64,000 nt of DNA from Auanema rhodensis (taxonomy: Eukaryota > Nematoda > Chromadorea > Rhabditida > Rhabditidae). Below are positions 25,344 through 40,400 of this stretch, in pieces. Positions within the stretch are counted from its first letter, which is position 1. Each line of letters starts with the position of its first letter. The notes under the pieces are model-generated. The model saw only the letters and a list, made by a program, of their open reading frames with translations, was not told the DNA's origin and did not search any database. Location of the stretch: the NCBI GenBank assembly GCA_964057225.1, contig CAXKVF010000073.1, forward strand, positions 434,001 to 498,000. Reading direction: 5' to 3'. The translations under genes were made by a program, and so were the position numbers.

Positions 25344-26751
25344 TCTAATTTTGAAAACCGCATCTCTTTATCTTTCACGTGAAGCGAGTTACATACCAAG
25401 TGCACATCACGTGTACATTTAATTAGCATAAATTAAAGTTCACGTAAATTTCAAAGTCATGGTTACCATGCACCAATATCAATAAAAATTTGTTTTTAGA
25501 CTAATATGGACATGGGGAATCTAATTTTGACAACCGCAACTCTTTATCTTTCACGTGAAGCGAGTTACATACCAAGTGCACATCACGTGTACATTTAATT
25601 AGCATAAATTAAAGTTCACGTAAATTTCAAAGTCATGGTTACCATGAACCAATATCAATGAAAATTTGTTTTTAGACTAATATGGACATGGGGAATCTGA
25701 TTTTGAAAACCGCATCTCTTTATCTTTCACGTGAAGCGAGTTACATACCAAGTGCACATCACGTGTACATTTAATTAGCATAAATTAAAGTTCACGTAAA
25801 TTTCAAAGTCATGGTTACCATGAACCAATATCAATGAAAATTTGTTTTTAGACTAATATGGACATGGGGAATCTGATTTTGAAAACCGCATCTCTTTATC
25901 TTTCACGTGAAGCGAGTTACATACCAAGTGCACATCACGTGTACATTTAATTAGCATAAATTAAAGTTCACGTAAATTTCAAAGTCATGGTTACCATGAA
26001 CCAATATCAATGAAAATTTGTTTTTAGACTAATATGGACATGGGGAATCTGATTTTGAAAACCGCATCTCTTTATCTTTCACGTGAAGCGAGTTACATAC
26101 GAAGTGCACATCACGTGTACATTTAATTAGCATAAATTAAAGTTCACGTAAATTTCAAAGTCATGGTTACCATGAACCAATATCAATGAAAATTTGTTTT
26201 TAGACTAATATGGACATGGGGAATCTGATTTTGAAAACCGCATCTCTTTATCTTTCACGTGAAGCGAGTTACATACCAAGTGCACATCACGTGTACATTT
26301 AATTAGCATAAATTAAAGTTCACGTAAATTTCAAAGTCATGGTTACCATGCACCAATATCAATAAAAATTTGTTTTTAGACTAATATGGACATGGGGAAT
26401 CTAATTTTGAAAACCGCATCTTTTTATCTTTCACGTGAAGCGAGTTACATACCAAGTGCACATCACGTGTACAATTAATTAGCATAAATTAAAGTTCACG
26501 TAAATTTCAAAGTCATGGTTACCATGCACCAATATCAATAAAAATTTGTTTTTAGACTAATATGGTCATGGGGAATCTAATTTTGAAAACCGCATCTTTT
26601 TATCTTTCACGTGAAGCGAGTTACATACCAAGTGCACATCACGTGTACAATTAATTAGCATAAATTAAAGTTTACGTAAATTTCAAAGTCATGGTTACCA
26701 TGAACCAATATCAATAAAAATTTGTTTCTAGACTAATATGGACATGTGGAA
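25344..26751. repeat. 8-mer HOR copy (1408 bp)
   Basis: Order P, Q, G, G, Gg, Gc, T1t, T2. The rare markers ATACGAAG (Gg, about 26098) and ATGGTCAT (T1t, about 26566) identify the unit. A second copy follows immediately. Confidence 0.92.
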
Positions 26752-28159
26752 TCTAATTTTGAAAACCGCATCTCTTTATCTTTCACGTGAAGCGAGTTAC
26801 ATACCAAGTGCACATCACGTGTACATTTAATTAGCATAAATTAAAGTTCACGTAAATTTCAAAGTCATGGTTACCATGCACCAATATCAATAAAAATTTG
26901 TTTTTAGACTAATATGGACATGGGGAATCTAATTTTGACAACCGCAACTCTTTATCTTTCACGTGAAGCGAGTTACATACCAAGTGCACATCACGTGTAC
27001 ATTTAATTAGCATAAATTAAAGTTCACGTAAATTTCAAAGTCATGGTTACCATGAACCAATATCAATGAAAATTTGTTTTTAGACTAATATGGACATGGG
27101 GAATCTGATTTTGAAAACCGCATCTCTTTATCTTTCACGTGAAGCGAGTTACATACCAAGTGCACATCACGTGTACATTTAATTAGCATAAATTAAAGTT
27201 CACGTAAATTTCAAAGTCATGGTTACCATGAACCAATATCAATGAAAATTTGTTTTTAGACTAATATGGACATGGGGAATCTGATTTTGAAAACCGCATC
27301 TCTTTATCTTTCACGTGAAGCGAGTTACATACCAAGTGCACATCACGTGTACATTTAATTAGCATAAATTAAAGTTCACGTAAATTTCAAAGTCATGGTT
27401 ACCATGAACCAATATCAATGAAAATTTGTTTTTAGACTAATATGGACATGGGGAATCTGATTTTGAAAACCGCATCTCTTTATCTTTCACGTGAAGCGAG
27501 TTACATACGAAGTGCACATCACGTGTACATTTAATTAGCATAAATTAAAGTTCACGTAAATTTCAAAGTCATGGTTACCATGAACCAATATCAATGAAAA
27601 TTTGTTTTTAGACTAATATGGACATGGGGAATCTGATTTTGAAAACCGCATCTCTTTATCTTTCACGTGAAGCGAGTTACATACCAAGTGCACATCACGT
27701 GTACATTTAATTAGCATAAATTAAAGTTCACGTAAATTTCAAAGTCATGGTTACCATGCACCAATATCAATAAAAATTTGTTTTTAGACTAATATGGACA
27801 TGGGGAATCTAATTTTGAAAACCGCATCTTTTTATCTTTCACGTGAAGCGAGTTACATACCAAGTGCACATCACGTGTACAATTAATTAGCATAAATTAA
27901 AGTTCACGTAAATTTCAAAGTCATGGTTACCATGCACCAATATCAATAAAAATTTGTTTTTAGACTAATATGGTCATGGGGAATCTAATTTTGAAAACCG
28001 CATCTTTTTATCTTTCACGTGAAGCGAGTTACATACCAAGTGCACATCACGTGTACAATTAATTAGCATAAATTAAAGTTTACGTAAATTTCAAAGTCAT
28101 GGTTACCATGAACCAATATCAATAAAAATTTGTTTCTAGACTAATATGGACATGTGGAA
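26752..28159. repeat. 8-mer HOR copy (1408 bp)
   Basis: Same order as 25344-26751, with ATACGAAG near 27506 and ATGGTCAT near 27974. All diagnostic sites agree with the preceding unit. Confidence 0.92.
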
Positions 28160-28863
28160 TCTAATTTTGAAAACCGCATCTCTTTATCTTTCACGTGAAG
28201 CGAGTTACATACCAAGTGCACATCACGTGTACATTTAATTAGCATAAATTAAAGTTCACGTAAATTTCAAAGTCATGGTTACCATGCACCAATATCAATA
28301 AAAATTTGTTTTTAGACTAATATGGACATGGGGAATCTAATTTTGACAACCGCAACTCTTTATCTTTCACGTGAAGCGAGTTACATACCAAGTGCACATC
28401 ACGTGTACATTTAATTAGCATAAATTAAAGTTCACGTAAATTTCAAAGTCATGGTTACCATGCACCAATATCAATAAAAATTTGTTTTTAGACTAATATG
28501 GACATGGGGAATCTAATTTTGAAAACCGCATCTTTTTATCTTTCACGTGAAGCGAGTTACATACCAAGTGCACATCACGTGTACAATTAATTAGCATAAA
28601 TTAAAGTTCACGTAAATTTCAAAGTCATGGTTACCATGCACCAATATCAATAAAAATTTGTTTTTAGACTAATATGGACATGGGGAATCTAATTTTGAAA
28701 ACCGCATCTTTTTATCTTTCACGTGAAGCGAGTTACATACCAAGTGCACATCACGTGTACAATTAATTAGCATAAATTAAAGTTTACGTAAATTTCAAAG
28801 TCATGGTTACCATGAACCAATATCAATAAAAATTTGTTTCTAGACTAATATGGACATGTGGAA
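28160..28863. repeat. 4-mer P-Qc-T1-T2
   Basis: Matches 24640-25343 in order and diagnostic bases. It separates the pure 8-mer tandem from the 17-mer tandem. Confidence 0.88.
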
Positions 28864-31855
28864 TCTAATTTTGAAAACCGCATCTCTTTATCTTTCACGT
28901 GAAGCGAGTTACATACCAAGTGCACATCACGTGTACATTTAATTAGCATAAATTAAAGTTCACGTAAATTTCAAAGTCATGGTTACCATGCACCAATATC
29001 AATAAAAATTTGTTTTTAGACTAATATGGACATGGGGAATCTAATTTTGACAACCGCAACTCTTTATCTTTCACGTGAAGCGAGTTACATACCAAGTGCA
29101 CATCACGTGTACATTTAATTAGCATAAATTAAAGTTCACGTAAATTTCAAAGTCATGGTTACCATGAACCAATATCAATGAAAATTTGTTTTTAGACTAA
29201 TATGGACATGGGGAATCTGATTTTGAAAACCGCATCTCTTTATCTTTCACGTGAAGCGAGTTACATACCAAGTGCACATCACGTGTACATTTAATTAGCA
29301 TAAATTAAAGTTCACGTAAATTTCAAAGTCATGGTTACCATGAACCAATATCAATGAAAATTTGTTTTTAGACTAATATGGACATGGGGAATCTGATTTT
29401 GAAAACCGCATCTCTTTATCTTTCACGTGAAGCGAGTTACATACCAAGTGCACATCACGTGTACATTTAATTAGCATAAATTAAAGTTCACGTAAATTTC
29501 AAAGTCATGGTTACCATGAACCAATATCAATGAAAATTTGTTTTTAGACTAATATGGACATGGGGAATCTGATTTTGAAAACCGCATCTCTTTATCTTTC
29601 ACGTGAAGCGAGTTACATACGAAGTGCACATCACGTGTACATTTAATTAGCATAAATTAAAGTTCACGTAAATTTCAAAGTCATGGTTACCATGAACCAA
29701 TATCAATGAAAATTTGTTTTTAGACTAATATGGACATGGGGAATCTGATTTTGAAAACCGCATCTCTTTATCTTTCACGTGAAGCGAGTTACATACCAAG
29801 TGCACATCACGTGTACATTTAATTAGCATAAATTAAAGTTCACGTAAATTTCAAAGTCATGGTTACCATGCACCAATATCAATAAAAATTTGTTTTTAGA
29901 CTAATATGGACATGGGGAATCTAATTTTGAAAACCGCATCTTTTTATCTTTCACGTGAAGCGAGTTACATACCAAGTGCACATCACGTGTACAATTAATT
30001 AGCATAAATTAAAGTTCACGTAAATTTCAAAGTCATGGTTACCATGCACCAATATCAATAAAAATTTGTTTTTAGACTAATATGGTCATGGGGAATCTAA
30101 TTTTGAAAACCGCATCTTTTTATCTTTCACGTGAAGCGAGTTACATACCAAGTGCACATCACGTGTACAATTAATTAGCATAAATTAAAGTTCACGTAAA
30201 TTTCAAAGTCATGGTTACCATGAACCAATATCAATAAAAATTTGTTTTTAGACTAATATGGACATGTGGAATCTAATTTTGAAAACCGCATCTCTTTATC
30301 TTTCACGTGAAGCGAGTTACATACCAAGTGCACATCACGTGTACATTTAATTAGCATAAATTAAAGTTCACGTAAATTTCAAAGTCATGGTTACCATGCA
30401 CCAATATCAATAAAAATTTGTTTTTAAACTAATATGGACATGGGGAATCTAATTTTGACAACCGCAACTCTTTATCTTTCACGTGAAGCGAGTTACATAC
30501 CAAGTGCACATCACGTGTACATTTAATTAGCATAAATTAAAGTTCACGTAAATTTCAAAGTCATGGTTACCATGAACCAATATCAATGAAAATTTGTTTT
30601 TAGACTAACATGGACATGGGGAATCTGATTTTGAAAACCGCATCTCTTTATCTTTCACGTGAAGCGAGTTACATACCAAGTGCACATCACGTGTACATTT
30701 AATTAGCATAAATTAAAGTTCACGTAAATTTCAAAGTCATGGTTACCATGAACCAATATCAATGAAAATTTGTTTTTAGACTAATATGGACATGGGGAAT
30801 CTGATTTTGAAAACCGCATCTCTTTATCTTTCACGTGAAGCGAGTTACATACCAAGTGCACATCACGTGTACATTTAATTAGCATAAATTAAAGTTCACG
30901 TAAATTTCAAAGTCATGGTTACCATGCACCAATATCAATAAAAATTTGTTTTTAGACTAATATGGACATGGGGAATCTAATTTTGAAAACCGCATCTTTT
31001 TATCTTTCACGTGAAGCGAGTTACATACCAAGTGCACATCACGTGTACAATTAATTAGCATAAATTAAAGTTCACGTAAATTTCAAAGTCATGGTTACCA
31101 TGAACCAATATCTATAAAAATTTGTTTTTAGACTAATATGGACATGTGGAATCTAATTTTGAAAACCGCATCTCTTTATCTTTCACGTGAAGCGAGTTAC
31201 ATACCAAGTGCACATCACGTGTACATTTAATTAGCATAAATTAAAGTTCACGTAAATTTCAAAGTCATGGTTACCATGCACCAATATCAATAAAAATTTG
31301 TTTTTAGACTAATATGGACATGGGGAATCTAATTTTGAAAACCGCATCTTTTTATCTTTCACGTGAAGCGAGTTACATACCAAGTGCACATCACGTGTAC
31401 ATTTAATTAGCATAAATTAAAGTTCACGTAAATTTCAAAGTCATGGTTACCATGAACCAATATCAATAAAAATTTGTTTTTAGACTAATATGGACATGGG
31501 GAATCTAATTTTGAAAACCGCATCTTTTTATCTTTCACGTGAAGCGAGTTACATACCAAGTGCACATCACGTGTACAATTAATTAGCATAAATTAAAGTT
31601 CACGTAAATTTCAAAGTCATGGTTACCATGCACCAATATCAATAAAAATTTGTTTTTAGACTAATATGGACATGGGGAATCTAATTTTGAAAACCGCATC
31701 TTTTTATCTTTCACGTGAAGCGAGTTACATACCAAGTGCACATCACGTGTACAATTAATTAGCATAAATTAAAGTTTACGTAAATTTCAAAGTCATGGTT
31801 ACCATGAACCAATATCAATAAAAATTTGTTTCTAGACTAATATGGACATGTGGAA
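28864..31855. repeat. 17-mer HOR, copy 1 (2992 bp)
   Basis: Composite of 8-mer (P Q G G Gg Gc T1t T2s, 28864-30271), 5-mer (P Q G Gc T2v, 30272-31151) and 4-mer (P X T1 T2, 31152-31855). Markers: AACATGG in the second Q (about 30608) and ATCTATAAA in T2v (about 31110). A private TTTTTAAACT (about 30426) is absent from the later copies. Confidence 0.92.
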
Positions 31856-34847
31856 TCTAATTTTGAAAACCGCATCTCTTTATCTTTCACGTGAAGCGAG
31901 TTACATACCAAGTGCACATCACGTGTACATTTAATTAGCATAAATTAAAGTTCACGTAAATTTCAAAGTCATGGTTACCATGCACCAATATCAATAAAAA
32001 TTTGTTTTTAGACTAATATGGACATGGGGAATCTAATTTTGACAACCGCAACTCTTTATCTTTCACGTGAAGCGAGTTACATACCAAGTGCACATCACGT
32101 GTACATTTAATTAGCATAAATTAAAGTTCACGTAAATTTCAAAGTCATGGTTACCATGAACCAATATCAATGAAAATTTGTTTTTAGACTAATATGGACA
32201 TGGGGAATCTGATTTTGAAAACCGCATCTCTTTATCTTTCACGTGAAGCGAGTTACATACCAAGTGCACATCACGTGTACATTTAATTAGCATAAATTAA
32301 AGTTCACGTAAATTTCAAAGTCATGGTTACCATGAACCAATATCAATGAAAATTTGTTTTTAGACTAATATGGACATGGGGAATCTGATTTTGAAAACCG
32401 CATCTCTTTATCTTTCACGTGAAGCGAGTTACATACCAAGTGCACATCACGTGTACATTTAATTAGCATAAATTAAAGTTCACGTAAATTTCAAAGTCAT
32501 GGTTACCATGAACCAATATCAATGAAAATTTGTTTTTAGACTAATATGGACATGGGGAATCTGATTTTGAAAACCGCATCTCTTTATCTTTCACGTGAAG
32601 CGAGTTACATACGAAGTGCACATCACGTGTACATTTAATTAGCATAAATTAAAGTTCACGTAAATTTCAAAGTCATGGTTACCATGAACCAATATCAATG
32701 AAAATTTGTTTTTAGACTAATATGGACATGGGGAATCTGATTTTGAAAACCGCATCTCTTTATCTTTCACGTGAAGCGAGTTACATACCAAGTGCACATC
32801 ACGTGTACATTTAATTAGCATAAATTAAAGTTCACGTAAATTTCAAAGTCATGGTTACCATGCACCAATATCAATAAAAATTTGTTTTTAGACTAATATG
32901 GACATGGGGAATCTAATTTTGAAAACCGCATCTTTTTATCTTTCACGTGAAGCGAGTTACATACCAAGTGCACATCACGTGTACAATTAATTAGCATAAA
33001 TTAAAGTTCACGTAAATTTCAAAGTCATGGTTACCATGCACCAATATCAATAAAAATTTGTTTTTAGACTAATATGGTCATGGGGAATCTAATTTTGAAA
33101 ACCGCATCTTTTTATCTTTCACGTGAAGCGAGTTACATACCAAGTGCACATCACGTGTACAATTAATTAGCATAAATTAAAGTTCACGTAAATTTCAAAG
33201 TCATGGTTACCATGAACCAATATCAATAAAAATTTGTTTTTAGACTAATATGGACATGTGGAATCTAATTTTGAAAACCGCATCTCTTTATCTTTCACGT
33301 GAAGCGAGTTACATACCAAGTGCACATCACGTGTACATTTAATTAGCATAAATTAAAGTTCACGTAAATTTCAAAGTCATGGTTACCATGCACCAATATC
33401 AATAAAAATTTGTTTTTAGACTAATATGGACATGGGGAATCTAATTTTGACAACCGCAACTCTTTATCTTTCACGTGAAGCGAGTTACATACCAAGTGCA
33501 CATCACGTGTACATTTAATTAGCATAAATTAAAGTTCACGTAAATTTCAAAGTCATGGTTACCATGAACCAATATCAATGAAAATTTGTTTTTAGACTAA
33601 CATGGACATGGGGAATCTGATTTTGAAAACCGCATCTCTTTATCTTTCACGTGAAGCGAGTTACATACCAAGTGCACATCACGTGTACATTTAATTAGCA
33701 TAAATTAAAGTTCACGTAAATTTCAAAGTCATGGTTACCATGAACCAATATCAATGAAAATTTGTTTTTAGACTAATATGGACATGGGGAATCTGATTTT
33801 GAAAACCGCATCTCTTTATCTTTCACGTGAAGCGAGTTACATACCAAGTGCACATCACGTGTACATTTAATTAGCATAAATTAAAGTTCACGTAAATTTC
33901 AAAGTCATGGTTACCATGCACCAATATCAATAAAAATTTGTTTTTAGACTAATATGGACATGGGGAATCTAATTTTGAAAACCGCATCTTTTTATCTTTC
34001 ACGTGAAGCGAGTTACATACCAAGTGCACATCACGTGTACAATTAATTAGCATAAATTAAAGTTCACGTAAATTTCAAAGTCATGGTTACCATGAACCAA
34101 TATCTATAAAAATTTGTTTTTAGACTAATATGGACATGTGGAATCTAATTTTGAAAACCGCATCTCTTTATCTTTCACGTGAAGCGAGTTACATACCAAG
34201 TGCACATCACGTGTACATTTAATTAGCATAAATTAAAGTTCACGTAAATTTCAAAGTCATGGTTACCATGCACCAATATCAATAAAAATTTGTTTTTAGA
34301 CTAATATGGACATGGGGAATCTAATTTTGAAAACCGCATCTTTTTATCTTTCACGTGAAGCGAGTTACATACCAAGTGCACATCACGTGTACATTTAATT
34401 AGCATAAATTAAAGTTCACGTAAATTTCAAAGTCATGGTTACCATGAACCAATATCAATAAAAATTTGTTTTTAGACTAATATGGACATGGGGAATCTAA
34501 TTTTGAAAACCGCATCTTTTTATCTTTCACGTGAAGCGAGTTACATACCAAGTGCACATCACGTGTACAATTAATTAGCATAAATTAAAGTTCACGTAAA
34601 TTTCAAAGTCATGGTTACCATGCACCAATATCAATAAAAATTTGTTTTTAGACTAATATGGACATGGGGAATCTAATTTTGAAAACCGCATCTTTTTATC
34701 TTTCACGTGAAGCGAGTTACATACCAAGTGCACATCACGTGTACAATTAATTAGCATAAATTAAAGTTTACGTAAATTTCAAAGTCATGGTTACCATGAA
34801 CCAATATCAATAAAAATTTGTTTCTAGACTAATATGGACATGTGGAA
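31856..34847. repeat. 17-mer HOR, copy 2 (2992 bp)
   Basis: All seventeen subtypes repeat in order, including AACATGG (about 33600) and ATCTATAAA (about 34102). Confidence 0.92.
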
Positions 34848-37311
34848 TCTAATTTTGAAAACCGCATCTCTTTATCTTTCACGTGAAGCGAGTTACATAC
34901 CAAGTGCACATCACGTGTACATTTAATTAGCATAAATTAAAGTTCACGTAAATTTCAAAGTCATGGTTACCATGCACCAATATCAATAAAAATTTGTTTT
35001 TAGACTAATATGGACATGGGGAATCTAATTTTGACAACCGCAACTCTTTATCTTTCACGTGAAGCGAGTTACATACCAAGTGCACATCACGTGTACATTT
35101 AATTAGCATAAATTAAAGTTCACGTAAATTTCAAAGTCATGGTTACCATGAACCAATATCAATGAAAATTTGTTTTTAGACTAATATGGACATGGGGAAT
35201 CTGATTTTGAAAACCGCATCTCTTTATCTTTCACGTGAAGCGAGTTACATACCAAGTGCACATCACGTGTACATTTAATTAGCATAAATTAAAGTTCACG
35301 TAAATTTCAAAGTCATGGTTACCATGAACCAATATCAATGAAAATTTGTTTTTAGACTAATATGGACATGGGGAATCTGATTTTGAAAACCGCATCTCTT
35401 TATCTTTCACGTGAAGCGAGTTACATACCAAGTGCACATCACGTGTACATTTAATTAGCATAAATTAAAGTTCACGTAAATTTCAAAGTCATGGTTACCA
35501 TGAACCAATATCAATGAAAATTTGTTTTTAGACTAATATGGACATGGGGAATCTGATTTTGAAAACCGCATCTCTTTATCTTTCACGTGAAGCGAGTTAC
35601 ATACGAAGTGCACATCACGTGTACATTTAATTAGCATAAATTAAAGTTCACGTAAATTTCAAAGTCATGGTTACCATGAACCAATATCAATGAAAATTTG
35701 TTTTTAGACTAATATGGACATGGGGAATCTGATTTTGAAAACCGCATCTCTTTATCTTTCACGTGAAGCGAGTTACATACCAAGTGCACATCACGTGTAC
35801 ATTTAATTAGCATAAATTAAAGTTCACGTAAATTTCAAAGTCATGGTTACCATGCACCAATATCAATAAAAATTTGTTTTTAGACTAATATGGACATGGG
35901 GAATCTAATTTTGAAAACCGCATCTTTTTATCTTTCACGTGAAGCGAGTTACATACCAAGTGCACATCACGTGTACAATTAATTAGCATAAATTAAAGTT
36001 CACGTAAATTTCAAAGTCATGGTTACCATGCACCAATATCACTAAAAATTTGTTTTTAGACTAATATGGTCATGGGGAATCTAATTTTGAAAACCGCATC
36101 TTTTTATCTTTCACGTGAAGCGAGTTACATACCAAGTGCACATCACGTGTACAATTAATTAGCATAAATTAAAGTTCACGTAAATTTCAAAGTCATGGTT
36201 ACCATGAACCAATATCAATAAAAATTTGTTTTTAGACTAATATGGACATGTGGAATCTAATTTTGAAAACCGCATCTCTTTATCTTTCACGTGAAGCGAG
36301 TTACATACCAAGTGCACATCACGTGTACATTTAATTAGCATAAATTAAAGTTCACGTAAATTTCAAAGTCATGGTTACCATGCACCAATATCAATAAAAA
36401 TTTGTTTTTAGACTAATATGGACATGGGGAATCTAATTTTGACAACCGCAACTCTTTATCTTTCACGTGAAGCGAGTTACATACCAAGTGCACATCACGT
36501 GTACATTTAATTAGCATAAATTAAAGTTCACGTAAATTTCAAAGTCATGGTTACCATGAACCAATATCAATGAAAATTTGTTTTTAGACTAACATGGACA
36601 TGGGGAATCTGATTTTGAAAACCGCATCTCTTTATCTTTCACGTGAAGCGAGTTACATACCAAGTGCACATCACGTGTACATTTAATTAGCATAAATTAA
36701 AGTTCACGTAAATTTCAAAGTCATGGTTACCATGAACCAATATCAATGAAAATTTGTTTTTAGACTAATATGGACATGGGGAATCTGATTTTGAAAACCG
36801 CATCTCTTTATCTTTCACGTGAAGCGAGTTACATACCAAGTGCACATCACGTGTACATTTAATTAGCATAAATTAAAGTTCACGTAAATTTCAAAGTCAT
36901 GGTTACCATGCACCAATATCAATAAAAATTTGTTTTTAGACTAATATGGACATGGGGAATCTAATTTTGAAAACCGCATCTTTTTATCTTTCACGTGAAG
37001 CGAGTTACATACCAAGTGCACATCACGTGTACAATTAATTAGCATAAATTAAAGTTCACGTAAATTTCAAAGTCATGGTTACCATGAACCAATATCTATA
37101 AAAATTTGTTTTTAGACTAATATGGACATGTGGAATCTAATTTTGAAAACCGCATCTCTTTATCTTTCACGTGAAGCGAGTTACATACCAAGTGCACATC
37201 ACGTGTACATTTAATTAGCATAAATTAAAGTTCACGTAAATTTCAAAGTCATGGTTACCATGCACCAATATCAATAAAAATTTGTTTTTAGACTAATATG
37301 GACATGGGGAA
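34848..37311. repeat. 17-mer HOR, copy 3, truncated to 14 monomers
   Basis: Follows the 17-mer order through P Q G G Gg Gc T1t T2s P Q G Gc T2v P, then stops. The expected X, T1, T2 are replaced at 37312 by an 87G/AACTGCATC copy of domain V. A private ATCACTAAA marks its T1t monomer (about 36040). The boundary falls on a monomer register, as unequal crossover would produce. Confidence 0.9.
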
Positions 37312-37487
37312 TCTAATTTTGAAAACTGCATCTCTTTATCTTTCACGTGAAGCGAGTTACATACCAAGTGCACATCACGTGTACATTTAATTAGCATGAA
37401 TTAAAGTTCACGTAAATTTCAAAGTCATGGTTACCATGAACCAATATCAATAAAAATTTGTTTTTAGACTAATATGGACATGGGGAA

Positions 37488-40400
37488 TCTAATTTTGACA
37501 ACCGCATCTCTTTATCTTTCACGTGAAGCGAGTTACATACCAAGTGCACATCACGTGTACATTTAATTAGCATAAATTAAAGTTCACGTAAATTTCAAAG
37601 TCATGGTTACCATGAACCAATATCAATGAAAATTTGTTTTTAGACTAATATGGACATGGGGAATCTGATTTTGAAAACCGCATCTCTTTATCTTTCACGT
37701 GAAGCGAGTTACATACCAAGTGCACATCACGTGTACATTTAATTAGCATAAATTAAAGTTCACGTAAATTTCAAAGTCATGGTTACCATGCACCAATATC
37801 AATAAAAATTTGTTTTTAGACTAATATGGACATGGGGAATCTAATTTTGAAAACCGCATCTCTTTATCTTTCACGTGAAGCGAGTTACATACCAAGTGCA
37901 CATCACGTGTACATTTAATTAGCATAAATTAAAGTTCACGTAAATTTCAAAGTCATGGTTACCATGCACCAATATCAATAAAAATTTGTTTTTAGACTAA
38001 TATGGACATGGGGAATCAAATTTTGAAAACCGCATCTCTTTATCTTTCACGTGAAGCGAGTTACATACCAAGTGCACATCACGTGTACATTTAATTAGCA
38101 TAAATTAAAGTTCACGTAAATTTCAAAGTCATGGTTACCATGCACCAATATCAATAAAAATTTGTTTTTAGACTAATATGGACATGGGGAATCTAATTTT
38201 GAAAACCGCATCTTTTTATCTTTCACGTGAAGCGAGTTACATACCAAGTGCACATCACGTGTAAATTTAATTAGCATAAATTAAAGTTCACGTAAATTTC
38301 AAAGTCATGGTTATCATGAACCAATATCAATAAAAATTTGTTTTTAGACTAATATGGACATGGGGAATCTAATTTTGAAAACCGCATCTCTTTATCTTTC
38401 ACGTGAAGCGAGTTACATACCAAGTGCACATCACGTGTAAATTTAATTAGCATAAATTAAAGTTCACGTAAATTTCAAAGTCATGGTTATCATGAACCAA
38501 TATCAATAAAAATTTGTTTTTAGACTAATATGGACATGGGGAATCTAATTTTGAAAACCGCATCTCTTTATCTTTCACGTGAAGCGAGTTACATACCAAG
38601 TGCACATCACGTGTACATTTAATTAGCATAAATTAAAGTTCACGTAAATTTCAAAGTCATGGTTACCATGCACCAATATCAATAAAAATTTGTTTTTAGA
38701 CTAATATGGACATGGGGAATCTAATTTTGAAAACCGCATCTCTTTATCTTTCACGTGAAGCGAGTTACATACCAAATGCACATCACGTGTAAATTTAATT
38801 AGCATAAATTAAAGTTCACGTAAATTACAAAGTCATGGTTACCATGAACCAATATCAATAAAAGTTTGTTTTTAGACTAATATGGACATGGGGAATCAAA
38901 TTTTGAAAACCGCATCTCTTTATCTTTCACGTGAAGCGAGTTACATACCAAGTGCACATCACGTGTACATTCAATTAGCATAAGTTAAAGTTCACGTAAA
39001 TTTCAAAGTCATGGTTACCATGAACCAATATCAATAAAAATTTGTTTTTAGACTAATATGGACATGGGGAATCTAATTTTGAAAACCGCATCTCTTTATC
39101 TTTCACGTGAAGCGAGTTACATACCAAGTGCACATCACGTGTACATTTAATTAGCATAAATTAAAGTTCACGTAAATTTCAAAGTCATGGTTACCATGCA
39201 CCAATATCAATAAAAATTTGTTTTTAGACTAATATGGACATGGGGAATCTAATTTTGAAAACCGCATCTCTTTATCTTTCACGTGAAGCGAGTTACATAC
39301 CAAGTGCACATCACGTGTAAATTTAATTAGCATAAATTAAAGTTCACGTAAATTTCAAAGTCATGGTTACCATGAACCAATATCAATAAAAGTTTGTTTT
39401 TAGACTAATATGGACATGGGGAATCAAATTTTGAAAACCGCATCTCTTTATCTTTCACGTGAAGCGAGTTACATACCAAGTGCACATCACGTGTACATTT
39501 AATTAGCATAAATTAAAGTTCACGTAAATTTCAAAGTCATGGTTATCATGAACCAATATCAATAAAAGTTTGTTTTTAGACTAATATGGACATGGGGAAT
39601 CTAATTTTGAAAACCGCATCTCTTTATCTTTCACGTGAAGCGAGTTACATACCAAGTGCACATCACGTGTACATTTAATTAGCATAAATTAAAGTTCACG
39701 TAAATTTCAAAGTCATGGTTACCATGCACCAATATCAATAAAAATTTGTTTTTAGACTAATATGGACATGGGGAATCTAATTTTGAAAACCGCATCTCTT
39801 TATCTTTCACGTGAAGCGAGTTACATACCAAGTGCACATCACGTGTACATTTAATTAGCATAAATTAAAGTTCACGTAAATTTCAAAGTCATGGTTACCA
39901 TGCACCAATATCAATAAAAATTTGTTTTTAGACTAATATGGACATGCGGAATCTAATTTTGAAAACCGCATCTCTTTATCTTTCACGTGAAGCGAGTTAC
40001 ATACCAAGTGCACATCACGTGTACATTTAATTAGCATAAATTAAAGTTCACGTAAATTTCAAAGTCATGGTTACCATGAACCAATATCAATGAAAATTTG
40101 TTTTTAGACTAATATGGACATGGGGAATCTGATTTTGAAAACCGCATCTCTTTATCTTTCACGTGAAGCGAGTTACATACCAAGTGCACATCACGTGTAC
40201 ATTTAATTAGCATAAATTAAAGTTCACGTAAATTTCAAAGTCATGGTTACCATGCACCAATATCAATAAAAATTTGTTTTTAGACTAATATGGACATGGG
40301 GAATCTAATTTTGAAAACCGCATCTTGTTATCTTTCACGTGAAGCGAGTTACATACCAAGTGCACATCACGTGTACAATTAATTAGCATAAATTAAAGTT

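Larger units (their letters stand above)
24288..37311. repeat. Domain IV: 8-mer/17-mer HOR domain
   Basis: Seventy-four monomers almost all assignable to P, Q/Qc, G, Gg, Gc, T1/T1t, T2/T2s/T2v and X. It opens with T1-T2 (24288-24639). Three block types follow: the 8-mer P-Q-G-G-Gg-Gc-T1t-T2, the 4-mer P-Qc-T1-T2 (or P-X-T1-T2), and the 5-mer P-Q-G-Gc-T2v. From 28864 these combine 8+5+4 into a 17-mer. The domain stops sharply at 37312, inside the third 17-mer. Confidence 0.92.

Noticed and set aside
26098-26105. CENP-B box in Gg monomers (ATACGAAG gives TTCGTAT on the minus strand)
   Set aside because: Only the TTCG core is present. The downstream A and CGGG positions required by the box are absent.
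31110-31115. TATA box in T2v monomers (TATAAA)
   Set aside because: It arises from one substitution in AATAAA, recurs only through HOR amplification, and no gene or other promoter element is near.
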